Source: Lentilactobacillus kosonis (GTDB lineage Bacteria > Bacillota > Bacilli > Lactobacillales > Lactobacillaceae). From it: 64,000 nucleotides of DNA. A program made the translations under genes and the position numbers. The notes beneath the pieces are model-generated. The model searched no databases. It was not told where the DNA came from and was given only the letters and a program-made list of their open reading frames with translations. The stretch is from NCBI RefSeq assembly GCF_003864335.1, contig NZ_BEXA01000005.1:33073-97072 (forward strand), written 5' to 3'. Below are positions 54,243 to 63,886 of the stretch, piece after piece (the first letter of the stretch is position 1; each line of letters begins with the position of its first letter).

Positions 54243-56701
54243 TTATTTTTTAAGTGCAGTCCATTTCCAATCAGTGAACTCTTCGATATCATGACCTTCG
54301 TCACGAGTGATCTTAAAGTGCTTAGCTAAGATGTCATCCATCTTCTTTTCAAAGTCATTGCCGGCAGCATTGTCAACAACGCCCTTGTCCATAAGAACTT
54401 GAACAGCGTCTTTAGCTTGGTTGAAACGGTCTAACTTAGAATATACACGCATGTCGTATGCAGTGGTGATATCACCATCTTCACGGTAACCATGAACATG
54501 TAGGCCTAAGTGTTGACGTTCGTAGAACATTGATTCGATTAAGTCTTCGTAACCATGGAAACCAAATACAACTGGTGTACCTGATTCGCCGAAGAACTTA
54601 GTGAATTCTGCGTCAGATAATGCACGTTCGTCGTTAAGAGGTCCGTTCTTCTTTTGAAGACGTCCTAATTCAACAACGTTAATGTAACGCATCTTAACTT
54701 CTGGGAAGGCATCGTTGATCAAGTCAACAGCAGCCAAAGTTTCGATAGTTGGTTCTACACCAGCTGATGCAAAGACGATATCAGCATCTTCACCTTCAGC
54801 AACAGTAGAAGCCCAATCGATTGTCTTCAAACCAGTAGTTGCTAATTCTTCAGCTTCATCAACTGAGAACCATTGTTGACGTGGTTGTTTAGAAGCAACA
54901 ATGTGGTTAACCTTTTGACGGTCGTTGAAGGCACGGTTAAATACGGCTAACAATGAGTTACCATCAGCAGGTAGGTATTGACGAATGAAGTCAGACTTCT
55001 TTTCAGCCAAGTGAGTAAGCATACCTGGATCTTGGTGAGTGTAACCATTGTGGTCTTGTTGGAATACAGTTGAAGTTGAGATCAAGTTCAATGATGGGTA
55101 ATCATTACGCCATGGTTGATCTGCAGCTTGACGAATCCACTTGAAGTGTTGAGTAGTCATTGAGTCAACTACACGTAAGAATGATTCGTATGATGCGAAT
55201 ACACCAGTACGACCAGTCAATGTGTAACCTTCTAACCAACCTTCAGCTTGGTGTTCTGATAATTGAGCATCCAAGATACGGCCTTCTGGAGCTTCGTATT
55301 GGTCATATGGTTCGTTAACTTTACTCATCCATTGACGGTTAGTAATGTTAAACATGTCCCATAGACGGTTTGACATAGTTTCGTCAGGTCCGAAGATCCG
55401 GAATGAGTTAGGGTTCTTCTTAGCAACGCCAGCAAAGAAAGTAGAAAGAACGTTCATATCCATGTTACGGTTACCTTCAGGTAATTCAGTACCACGGTTA
55501 CTATCGTTAATGTCGTTAGCTAATGATTTCCAGTCTGGTAGGTCAAGCATTTCTGCCTTAGCGCCTTTAGCACGACCACCATTAGCAACTGGGTTAGCTG
55601 CCATACGTTTGTCACCCTTAGGTGCAAAGTCAGCAACTTCGTCCTTCAATGATCCATCAGCATTGAATAATTCGGTTGGCTTGTATGAGTTCATCCAATC
55701 TTCGAATTCTTGCAATTGGCTTAAGTCGCCTTGCTTCAAGTCAAGAGGAACTTGGTGAGCACGGAATGAGCCTTCGATTGGTTCACCCTTCTTGTTGTGG
55801 CTTGGACCACCCCAACCTTTAGGTAAACGAGCGATGATTACTGGCCATGCAGCATTTCGCCATCTTCGTACTTGCCGTTTTCACGAGCATCTTTTTGAAT
55901 TTGTTTGATATCTGCAATAGCTTGGTCAAAGACTTTAGCAGCCTTTTCGTGGTAAGCCATGTAGTCATGAATGTCATCGTTTTCGATGAAACGTGGTGAC
56001 CAGCCAAGTCCTTCAAAGAACTTAGTCAATTGTTCGTCACTCATTCGTGAAGTAATAGTAGGGTTTGAAATCTTGAATCCGTTAACGTCAAGAATTGGCA
56101 ATACAGCACCATCATTCTTAGGGTTCAAGAACTTAATTGAGTTCCATGCAGTCATTGCAGGACCAGTTTCGTTTTCACCATCACCAACAACAGTAAATGC
56201 AATTTCATCTGGGTTGTCTAAGACAGCACCAGTAGCATGTGATAGTGAGTATCCAAGTTCTCCACCTTCGTGAAGTGAACCTGGAGTTTGAGCGGTCATA
56301 TGTGATCCGATTCCACCAGGGAATGAGAAACGCTTGTATAGACGTGACATACCTTCGATATCTTGAGTAATTTCAGGATAATCTTCAGTGTAAGTACCAT
56401 CTAAGTAAGAGTTAGTAACCATAACTTGGCCACCGTGACCAGGACCACCAATGTAGAACATGTTTAAGTTGTACTTGTTGATCAAACGGTTTGCGTGGGC
56501 ATACAAGAACGTTTGTCCTGAAATTGTACCCCAGTGACCAATTGGCTTAACTTTAACATCGTCAGCTTTAATTGGTGTATTTGTAACAGAGAATAGTGGG
56601 TTGCTCTTTAAGAAGATCATACCACCAGAAAGGTATGTGGTTGCGCGCCACCATGCGTCAACTTTTTCCAAATATGCTTTGGAATCGTAATCTACTGCCA
56701 T
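54243..56701 (-). pseudogene. xpkA: Xylulose-5-phosphate/fructose-6-phosphate phosphoketolase, one frameshift
   Basis: Splits xylulose 5-phosphate with phosphate into acetyl phosphate and glyceraldehyde 3-phosphate; it is the central enzyme of heterofermentation. About 819 residues after repair. Thiamine-diphosphate features include [29 protein letters not shown], and [15 protein letters not shown]; the C-terminal half is intact. One A is missing at plus-strand 55855-55857; repair gives [21 protein letters not shown] break here is unlikely to be real. The ATG follows AAGGAGTG. Probably regulated by the divergent GntR protein. Confidence 0.93.
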
Positions 56702-56847
56702 GAATTTAACACTCCTTCAATGAATTGATAACTAAGTTATTTATCTCAACTGTATCTCGTAAATAAGACGTTAAAAAATAACAATGGTTATATCTATTTA
56801 CAAACCATATCATACCGGATTTTTATAAAAAGTCAACATCTTTGAAA

Positions 56848-57075
56848 TTGATACGTCCCAATTTATTAAATAAAATTCCGGCAATGCACATCACCCGCTT
56901 CAAATCCGTTAAAATCAAGGAAAAGTAAAGATTAATATCTATCTTTAAATTCCGATTTTAACTATGTATCATAATATATTATTTGCTAATTTAACGCTTG
57001 CGATAGCTCTTTTAAATGTGGATTCTTTACCTTTTAATTTTGGGACGTTCTAATTTAAAAGTGTATACGTACCAA
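56848..57075. promoter_or_regulatory. Three GntR-type operator candidates between xpkA and gntR
   Basis: TTGATACGTCCCAA (56848-56861), TTGGGACGTTCTAA (57040-57053) and TGTATACGTACCAA (57062-57075) share a central ACGT and TTG/CAA ends. The third overlaps the gntR promoter (extended -10 TGTTATAAT at 57082-57090). The first lies 147 bases upstream of xpkA. Otherwise the 438-base interval is AT-rich and shows no gene. Confidence 0.6.
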
Positions 57076-57140
57076 AAAAACTGTTATAATTTACGCAAAT
57101 AAGCATATTAGTTGGCTAATTCACAGGAGACCGAAATAAA

Positions 57141-57867
57141 ATGGCAGATTTAATATATCGTAAGGTAATTAACGATATTAAAAACCGAATATTTGACAAT
57201 GAGTTCCAAAATAACAAGTTACCAGACGAACGTAGCCTCAGCGAATCTTACCAAGTAAGCCGCAGTACCATCAAACGAGCACTAAACATTTGGCACAACA
57301 AGGAGTCGTATTTAAAAGCGAGGATCTGGGACTTTCGTCAATCCCCTATATTTAAAGAATCAGTCCCTATTCCAATATGAAGGAAATAATCTTGGGGTCA
57401 CTGACAATATCACGACTACTGGTCAAAAATCTACTATTGAATTATTAGATTATCAAGTCACACCTGCCAGTGCTGAAATTCAGCAAAACCTATTTCTTAA
57501 TGAAAATGAATTCGTGTATCAAATTAAACGACTGCGATTAATTGATGACAAACCAATCATCATTGAAACTGGTTATATTCCGATTAAGTTGGCGCCGGAA
57601 TTATCTGCAGATACCGTTAGAGAATCAATTTTCAACTATATTGATGAAAAAGAACATAAACGAGTTAGCAAATCTTTTATGTCCATCATGACTGAGCCTT
57701 CCACTAAGGAAGATCAGCAACTTTTAAACTTGAAACCTAACGAACCTGTCGGAATAATGTCTGGTACATTCTTCTTAGACGATGGTACCCCATTTGAATT
57801 TTCGACTATGCGGGTTCACTATCAATATTTAAACTATAATACGTTTATCAATTTAAATGCTGAATAA
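57141..57867 (+). pseudogene. GntR/HutC-family regulator with UTRA domain, two frameshifts
   Basis: About 242 residues after repair. The N-terminal winged helix (KLPDERSLSESYQVSRSTIKRALNI) is followed, once a T at 57289-57291 and a C near 57319 are added, by LAQQGVVFKSRGSGTFVNP, the standard end of the GntR domain. The UTRA ligand domain then runs to the stop. Two lost bases within 30 are again single-base events in short runs. It is divergent from xpkA, with three operator candidates between, so it probably controls xpkA in response to a sugar phosphate. Confidence 0.82.
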
Positions 57868-57883
57868 CTATCAAATAAATTTC

Positions 57884-57927
57884 CCTCTTAAAGTCATTCT
57901 TATCACTGACTTAAGGGGGATTTTTTT
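57884..57927 (+). terminator. Terminator of gntR
   Basis: TCCCtCTTAA-GTCA pairs with TGAc-TTAAGgGGGA and is followed by seven T. Confidence 0.8.
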
Positions 57928-57986
57928 AATTCATTGATTCAAATATGTTGCATTAAATTTAGTTGCGGGTATACTAATCACCATAA

Positions 57987-58118
57987 TTAATTGATTGTTC
58001 AATTAAGAAAGATGCTGATGTTATCTCAAAATTAAAATCACAAGAAGCTAAGACTGTTTCAACCGCCACAATTGCCACCCGAACCATGGCTTGGAATTTC
58101 ATTAATAACCATAGATAG
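57987..58118 (+). pseudogene. Gene remnant: C-terminal fragment of 43 codons
   Basis: An open frame without a start codon or ribosome site ends 12 bases before the next TetR gene. Its translation, with KDADVISKLKSQEAKTVS and MAWNFINNHR, has normal protein-like composition. It is probably the tail of a lost gene. I cannot identify the family. Confidence 0.3.
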
Positions 58119-58130
58119 GATGATAATTAT

Positions 58131-58718
58131 ATGCGAGCACAAGATGACGAAAAACGAAAACGAATTCTAGATAGTACCAGTAATATCATTATGACTCAGG
58201 GCATCGCAGCTGTTTCTTTGAGTAAAATTGCTAAGAATGCCGGGATTGCCTCTGGAACCCTATACACCTATTTCAAAGACAAGAACGACATGTTGCGTGC
58301 CTTGTATTTGAACCGAAAAGAACGGATTGCTGAAGCCATTACCCAATTAGATATTAACGGTGACCCAAGACAAGGGTTTAATCACTTTATGGATTTGATT
58401 TATGATTACGGTCAAGAGCATTTAGACGAATTTGTATTGATCAGAGAATTTGGTCAAAGCCCAATCCTAAAAAGTTTAAATATTTCTCAAGCAGAAGCCT
58501 ATGCTGGTTTCGAAAGCTTAGAAGAATTTGTGCAAAATGGAGTTAGTAAACAAGTATTTTTTGACATTGATTTCCAAGTAATTCTCGACTATGCATATAC
58601 ACCGGTCATTGAATACCTGATCTCAATTCAAAATGGCAATTTAGATCCCAATAAGATTCCGTTTGAACAAATTAAAATGTTATCTACCCGGGCAATTATT
58701 ATGGAGGAATCAAAATGA
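58131..58718 (+). CDS. TetR-family regulator
   Basis: 195 residues with the helix-turn-helix AAVSLSKIAKNAGIASGTLYTYFKDKNDMLRALY. The ATG follows ATAGGATG. It overlaps the next gene by four bases (ATGA), so regulator and NAD(P)H-binding protein are translated together. The ligand is unknown. Confidence 0.87.
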   Translation: MRAQDDEKRKRILDSTSNIIMTQGIAAVSLSKIAKNAGIASGTLYTYFKDKNDMLRALYLNRKERIAEAITQLDINGDPRQGFNHFMDLIYDYGQEHLDEFVLIREFGQSPILKSLNISQAEAYAGFESLEEFVQNGVSKQVFFDIDFQVILDYAYTPVIEYLISIQNGNLDPNKIPFEQIKMLSTRAIIMEESK

Positions 58719-59350
58719 AAAATGTTGTTTTAATTGGTGCTAACGGCGCCACAATGCAAGTTCTTGAAGATCAATTAAAGGATAATCCAGAGGTTCATTT
58801 AACATTATTTTTAAGAAATGCCAGTCGAGCAAACACAGCTGACTTTAGTGTTCCAGTTTCTGTGTTTGAAGGTGACGCAACCAATCAAGAAGATTTAAAT
58901 AACGCAATCGCAGGCCAAGATATTGTGATTGTCGGTCTTGGTGGTGCCTTAGCACCTTTTGTTGAACCAATTAAACAAGCCATGGATAAGAATAACGTGT
59001 CGCGCTTGATTTTCATTCTTGGCCTAGGAATCTACGACGAAGTTCCTGGTAAATTCGGTGAATGGAATGGATCCTTTGATGGCATGCCCGACTTTAAACA
59101 TGCAGCCCAATTAATCGAAAACTCTGGTCTAAACTACACGATTCTCCGACCAGCCTGGATGTCTAACCGCCCAGAAGTTAACTACGAAACCACCGTTAAG
59201 GGTGAAACTTTCCGTGGCACAGTAATTACTCGAGCAAGCATTGCAGACTACATCATTAAATTAATCAATGATCCAAAATTAGCAAATCAAGGATCGATTG
59301 GTTTATCAGAGCCTGGGACTGACGGTGATTCACCATACCCATTCATTTAA
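58715..59350 (+). CDS. NAD(P)H-binding SDR (NmrA-like)
   Basis: 211 residues starting with VVLIGANGATMQVLEDQL, a variant Rossmann loop, then IVIVGLGGALAPFV and LIFILGLGIYDEVPG, and NYTILRPAWMSNR. It is related to the protein at 49241-49873. Translationally coupled to the TetR gene in front (GGAGG site inside it). Intact. Confidence 0.82.
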   Translation: MKNVVLIGANGATMQVLEDQLKDNPEVHLTLFLRNASRANTADFSVPVSVFEGDATNQEDLNNAIAGQDIVIVGLGGALAPFVEPIKQAMDKNNVSRLIFILGLGIYDEVPGKFGEWNGSFDGMPDFKHAAQLIENSGLNYTILRPAWMSNRPEVNYETTVKGETFRGTVITRASIADYIIKLINDPKLANQGSIGLSEPGTDGDSPYPFI

Positions 59351-59369
59351 CTAAGAAGGCATTATTCTA

Positions 59370-60068
59370 ATGGATAATTTAAATAATCAAATCGAGGAAC
59401 TTGATAAGTTGATTGCTTCGCACCACCATATCGTTGCATTGACTGGCGCCGGCATTTCAACCTCAGCAGGAATTAATGATTTAATGCACACCTCGAATCG
59501 GACCAGCAGCTTATTAGCATCAGAAAGCCAGCTTGAGGATGAACCAGAAAAATTTTATGCAGCTATGCGCCAAAGTTTCCTAAACCCAATCTTTAAAAAT
59601 GGTCCAACCATTGCTCACTAGGCATTGGCTAATCTTGAAAAATCCGGGCACTTAGATGCGGTCGTAACGACGAACGTTGACTATTTGCATGAAATAGCTG
59701 GCAACACCAAGGTCGCTGACATTTGGTACAGTTTTAACCAAAACTACTGCACCAAGTGTGGCCATGAATTTTCAATTGATATTCTTAACCAAGCTGGCGT
59801 GCCCTATTGTCCAATCTGTGGTGGCTTGATTTCTCCCGGCCCCACTTATCATCACATCGGTACCTCTAAACCAGCTATTCAAAACGCAATTGATTGGATG
59901 GACCAAGCTGACATGGTTATCGTCATTGGATCAAATGGTTACTATGACCGAATAAACGATAACGTTCCCCTCGTACAAATCAATCCTGCGTCAACTGAGT
60001 TTGACCGAAAAGCAATGTTAAATATTCGGGCGAATGCGGATGATGTGTTGAATAACTATGTTAATTAA
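59370..60068 (+). pseudogene. Sirtuin-like (Sir2) protein with an in-frame TAG
   Basis: 232 codons with a TAG at 59619-59621 in the same frame, not a frameshift. NAD-binding TGAGISTSAGI at residues 27-37, TTNVDYLH in the middle and a zinc site with two CxxC pairs (CTKCGHEF and CPICGG) identify the family. The usual PDFR after the first motif is missing and the late GTS element reads IGSNGYY, so catalysis is doubtful even without the stop. The TAG replaces a residue between PTIAH and ALANLEK, most simply a former CAG. Third gene after tetR and the SDR. Confidence 0.75.
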
Positions 60069-60074
60069 ATATGA

Positions 60075-60114
60075 ATAAAAAAGAGTGCTCAGTTTACGGG
60101 CACTTCTTTTTTTA
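60075..60114 (+). terminator. Terminator of the tetR-SDR-sirtuin operon
   Basis: AAAAAGAGTGC pairs imperfectly with GCACTTCTTTTT around an 11-base loop, then T. Confidence 0.7.
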
Positions 60115-60174
60115 TATAACTATTTTTTATAGGAAATACTGACAGTCGATTTAGTGCCCCCCAACCAGCCAATC

Positions 60175-60322
60175 AAATCATCCCCTTATACATGGGGAAT
60201 ACTTAAAGTGTGTCCAGACCATACCCAGTACATAGGGATCATCCATATACATGGGGAATACGATTTAAACCATCTGGAAATAATATTTTCCCAAGGATCA
60301 TCCCCATATACATGGGGAATAC
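60175..60322 (-). CRISPR. Remnant type I-E-like CRISPR array: three repeats, two spacers
   Basis: A 28-base repeat occurs at 60175-60202, 60236-60261 and 60295-60322, with two spacers of exactly 33 bases (60203-60235 and 60262-60294). On the minus strand it begins GTATTCCCCATG and ends GGGGATGATCC, which is the form of type I-E repeats in lactobacilli and bifidobacteria. The first copy has substitutions at its outer end, and the middle copy has lost two C. No cas genes lie in the window and no leader is evident. It is probably an orphan leftover or a small satellite array. Confidence 0.75.
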
Positions 60323-60493
60323 TTGGGTAGACTAACTTACGTAATTGGCGCAAACTCTAATCAGATTGGCAAGTCATTATCATCAATGCTAAGTGACAAC
60401 AAAAGAAATACAGTTACAAGCAACGGTGTCAAATTTAAAGTTGGATACACTCTGACTGAAGGATATATCTATATTACTAAATCAAATCAATAA
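60323..60493 (+). pseudogene. Gene fragment directly behind the CRISPR remnant
   Basis: An open frame of 56 codons that begins exactly at the end of the last repeat and could use the GGGGA of the repeat and a TTG as start. It reads like the C-terminal part of a longer protein (NTVTSNGVKFKVGYTLTEGYIYITK). The frame even continues backward through the last repeat before meeting a stop. I take it as a truncated gene end rather than a functional gene. Confidence 0.4.
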
Positions 60494-60538
60494 AATAACG
60501 TCCTAGTCTCTAACATAGAGATCAGGACGTTATTTTTA
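60494..60538 (+). terminator. Terminator behind the gene fragment
   Basis: AAATAACGTCCT pairs with AGGACGTTATTT, then T; an inner CTCT/AGAG stem is also possible. Confidence 0.75.
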
Positions 60539-60572
60539 ATAAATTACATTATTTAAATCTTAATAAGTGTCC

Positions 60573-61072
60573 TTACTTTCCACTCTCAAATATTCGATCC
60601 AACTCATCGTAATCCTTGAAGATATCGTAATTCTGCTTCGTCCTTTGAATCCACATCGTGACGGCCCGAACTCGACCAATAAAAAAATATTTCGTTAGCT
60701 CATCGACTTGATCATCCCGTTGCAGGATTTTATCAATAAAGAAGTTAAAGAATTCAGTTACAAACTCCTTATCCTTAGCCTGAAAAAATATGACATCATG
60801 CAAGCTGGATGACTTCACTTCAGCAATCATCTTGAAGGGATGATCGTACAAATTAGCCGAGCTAATATCATCCACCTTCATCAATGAATCCTCAAAAATT
60901 TGATCTAGTAACAAATACTTATCTTCAAATGAGTGTAGAAAGTTGAGCGATTAATCAATGCGGCTTCAGATATTAAGTTGACCGTAATTTTGCTGAATTT
61001 TTCCTTAGTAAGTAACTCTTTAAACACGGTGGTAATCATTTTATTAGTCCGCTTAGTTCTTAGATCTGGCAT
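60573..61072 (-). pseudogene. TetR-family regulator, one frameshift
   Basis: About 166 residues after repair. The N-terminal part, from the ATG at 61072 behind TAGGAGAT, reads ITTVFKELLTKEKFSKITV and INRSTFYTHFEDKYLLLDQIF, a TetR helix-turn-helix. One T is missing at plus-strand 60927-60929. The C-terminal part belongs to the shorter TetR ligand domain of the YbiH/DhaS-like group. It is divergent from the SDR gene at 61219. Confidence 0.7.
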
Positions 61073-61218
61073 AGCTTATCTCCTATCAGGCAATTTTAAA
61101 CGACATTTCTAGATAGTGTCTATTAACACAACTCTTTCTCGATATTAATCATTTGTTGTTTTAGTTAGTGATGTTATTATAATCACATTCAAAAATAGAT
61201 TAAAGAGGTAATTTAAAT

Positions 61219-62123
61219 ATGACAAAAATATTTGTAACTGGCGGAACTGGATTTATTGGTAGTGCAATGACTAAGGAATTGGTTGAAAAAGGCTATATTG
61301 TAAATGCCCTAACACACTCAGAAAAAGGTGCTAAAAAGCTGACTAGTTGGGGTGCTAATCCGATTCTTGGCAGTTTAGAAGATGATGACTTATTAACCAA
61401 GCAAGCTAAAGAAAATGATGCCATTTTACATTTAGGAATGGGTATGCCAAGCTATGGATCTACTTTTGCAGATGTCATGACTCTCGACGAACACGTAATT
61501 ATTTTGATGGGTGAAGCAATCAAAGGCACCAATAAACCGTTAATCGTCACCCACGGAACTGCATCAATGACCCCCGGACAATTCTTTACTGAAAACGACG
61601 AAGCCGATGCCGCTTTTCCTCAACGTTCACCTCGAACTTCCGAAGTAGCTGCACGCAAACTACTCGCTGAAGATGTGAATGCATACGTAGTTCGGATGGC
61701 TCCTTCGGTTCATGGAGATGGCGATGATAACCACGGCTTCATCCCTCAAAGAATCGAAGATGCAAAGAAACGCGGATATGCCGCTAACTATAATGGTGGT
61801 GAAAATCGTTGGACTGCAGTTCACGTCCTCGATGCAAGTCACCTATATGTTTTGGCCCTTGAATATGCACTTAATCAAGGAAACTCCACTTCTTCCACGC
61901 TAACGATGAAGAACAATTAAAGATGAAGGATATTGAAGCTGTAATTGCTAAAGAATTAAACATTCCCCTAAAAAATGACTACGCTGATCCCAAAGATTTA
62001 GATTTCGCCAATCAATTATTCGCAATGGATATTCCGGCTTCCAGCAAGTTGACTCGTGAAGAGCTCAACTGGACACCGACTCATCCAGGATTATTAGAAG
62101 ATATGCAACGTTACTTCAAATAA
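61219..62123 (+). pseudogene. Extended SDR family protein, one frameshift (paralog of 35407-36324)
   Basis: About 301 residues after repair. It starts FVTGGTGFIGSAMTKELVEKG and ends NWTPTHPGLLEDMQ, matching the intact SDR at 35407 in both the Rossmann loop and the C-terminal motif. One T is missing at 61890-61891; repair gives STFFHANDEEQLKMKDIEAV. It sits next to a divergent TetR gene, just as the other copy belongs to a TetR regulon. Substrate unknown. Confidence 0.78.
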
Positions 62124-62127
62124 TCAA

Positions 62128-62177
62128 AAATAAGCAAAATGCCTAATCTCACCCTCGAGATTAGGCATTTTGCTTAT
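62128..62177. terminator. Bidirectional terminator behind the SDR gene
   Basis: AATAAGCAAAATGCCTAATC pairs with its exact complement around a short loop, one of the longest stems in the window. It lies between convergent genes. Confidence 0.9.
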
Positions 62178-62191
62178 TTCACATTTAGTAA

Positions 62192-62865
62192 TTATTGATT
62201 GTTGCTGTATTTAACATGAATATCTTCACGATAAGGCATGCCACCCAATAATGCGATAACTTCGTCATGGTTCTTATCAATTTCTGCATCTGAATAATGA
62301 CGGTCAAACGCTCCTTGGTCCTTGTAGAACTCAAATCCAAGTAACATGTCTGGATCGTCATCTTTTTCAAGGAGTAACCAGTCAGTTGGACCATCGGGAT
62401 CGGCTGACTTATGAAGCTCAGTGGTGAATTCGAATAAGTCTTTGCCCTTACCAGCTTTGGCAGGCATTCTAAGATAACATCCTGGTTGGCCAGCATAGAA
62501 ATTGTTTTTTGGCAATAATTCATTAATCACCGTCATGTTCGATGAGTAAACATGAACTTCATCTCGAGTTGCTTTAGCCATATCACCCATCACTTCAAGA
62601 ATTTCATTAGTTTCATCCTCTGTTGATGATGTGTTGTAATGATTGGCTTTAGCTTCTTCACTAGCGAACAGTTCAAATGCGATGACCTTGTCAGGATCAA
62701 CGGTTGACTTAGCTAAAATCAATCAGTTGGATCATCGCCAGTTATGTTATCTAGATGTTTTGCTTTTAAGCAAAGTTCAAATAACTTGTCCCCCATTCCT
62801 CCCTTAGCAGTTAAGGTTACTAATACGCCAGCTTGTCCTTTATATAAACAATCTATAGTAGTCAT
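62192..62865 (-). pseudogene. Protein with two tandem antibiotic-biosynthesis-monooxygenase (ABM) domains, one frameshift
   Basis: About 224 residues after repair. Two similar halves follow each other: each has GKG(x)LFE/GDKLFE, a (D)DPTDW or GPTDW turn, and FELFASEEAKANHY or FEFYKDQGAFDRHY, the pattern of the small ABM (quinol monooxygenase YgiN-like) ferredoxin fold. One G is missing next to plus-strand 62720. The ATG at 62865 follows GGAG. Usually ABM proteins are single domains that dimerise; here the dimer may be built in one chain. Substrate may be a quinol. Confidence 0.75.
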
Positions 62866-63072
62866 TTTAATTATCTCCATATTATTAATTACGTTATTTT
62901 TAGTCATCTAATTGGAGCGATTTAAGATTATCATCTCTGAAAAATCAAAACTTCAATTTAAATAACGGAGATTATATTAAACCCCGTTAATAACATTGTC
63001 AACCAAATTTGCTTATCTTTGTTAAATTTCATCATTAGGTCCGAAAAACGTTGTTAGCACAGTATTTATCGG

Positions 63073-63112
63073 AATAAAAAATTCCAAATCTCTTAAAAGA
63101 AATTTGGAATTT
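63073..63112 (-). terminator. Terminator of the DUF4811 gene
   Basis: AAATTCCAAAT pairs with ATTTGGAATTT, just after the stop of the minus-strand gene. Between this and 62866 I see nothing besides AT-rich DNA. Confidence 0.7.
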
Positions 63113-63117
63113 AACAT

Positions 63118-63882
63118 TTATTTAATGACCACCGGTTGCTTTTTGGCCTGTTTGATAAGTTGCTTCATGGACTTTGGTTCTTGTTTATGCACTTCAACTT
63201 TCACTTGTTTAGTAGCCTGGTGCTCTATGTCTATGTTAGCAGCTTGTTTAGCGCTTATTGTGGGATCTTTCATCCGCGCTTGCCGAACCGCATTTGTAAT
63301 AGCGCGTTTGCCTGCAACGGTTGCTTTGTGTTCTTTAATTTTTGCTTGTTTAGCCAACCAATTAGCTTGATTCCGACTAAGAATCTGCCAATCAGTTGGT
63401 AACAAAAACCTATTGTTTTTCGTAATTATTTTCTTTTCACCAGCAACTCCTGCAAACAAAAAGTGCCAGATACCGTTATGCTTTAATTGCCATTCTTTAG
63501 TGTTAGTGGTTAAAGTAGCCTGATTAACTGACCGGTAAATAACTCGATTAGTCACTGTTAATTTGGGTTGCGTATGTACTAGCCGATTACCACTAGGTTG
63601 CCGATAGATATAGACTCGTTCAGTTTTAGCTTTTCGAATCGGTTCATACACTAAAAGTGACAATTGCTTTTGACTTGAAACACTGGCAATCTTGGCAGTT
63701 GTTTGGGTGGTATGCTGTGTCATCCCCCAATTTGAGATATCATTTCCGATCATCAAAGTAATTGATCCAACTAGGATAAGCAAGCCAATTCCACCAATCA
63801 GCCATCGTTGCCAACTTGTATTCAGAAGAATGAATCCAGCCACAAAAAGGATCACGCCAATAAATAAAAATAATAAAATCAT
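63118..63882 (-). CDS. DUF4811 domain-containing membrane protein
   Basis: 254 residues from the ATG at 63882 (behind GGAGGGG). Two N-terminal helices are followed by a beta-rich domain (LLVYEPIRKAKTERVYIYR) and a long Lys/Gln/Ala-rich coiled tail. The layout and neighbourhood match the lactobacillus DUF4811 family, often encoded directly behind an EmrB/QacA-like pump, as here. It starts five bases before the pump's stop region, so they are one operon. It may help or regulate the pump; its function is not known. Confidence 0.75.
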   Translation of the reverse strand: MILLFLFIGVILFVAGFILLNTSWQRWLIGGIGLLILVGSITLMIGNDISNWGMTQHTTQTTAKIASVSSQKQLSLLVYEPIRKAKTERVYIYRQPSGNRLVHTQPKLTVTNRVIYRSVNQATLTTNTKEWQLKHNGIWHFLFAGVAGEKKIITKNNRFLLPTDWQILSRNQANWLAKQAKIKEHKATVAGKRAITNAVRQARMKDPTISAKQAANIDIEHQATKQVKVEVHKQEPKSMKQLIKQAKKQPVVIK

Positions 63883-63886
63883 ATTA

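Noticed and set aside
54243..56701. Real loss of phosphoketolase by frameshift
   Set aside because: The break is one A in a short run, all motifs are intact on both sides, and the regulator and operators are kept; sequence error is more likely.
60115..60573. cas genes or a full CRISPR locus next to the repeats
   Set aside because: The flanks contain a terminator, a gene fragment and a TetR gene; nothing resembles Cas proteins.
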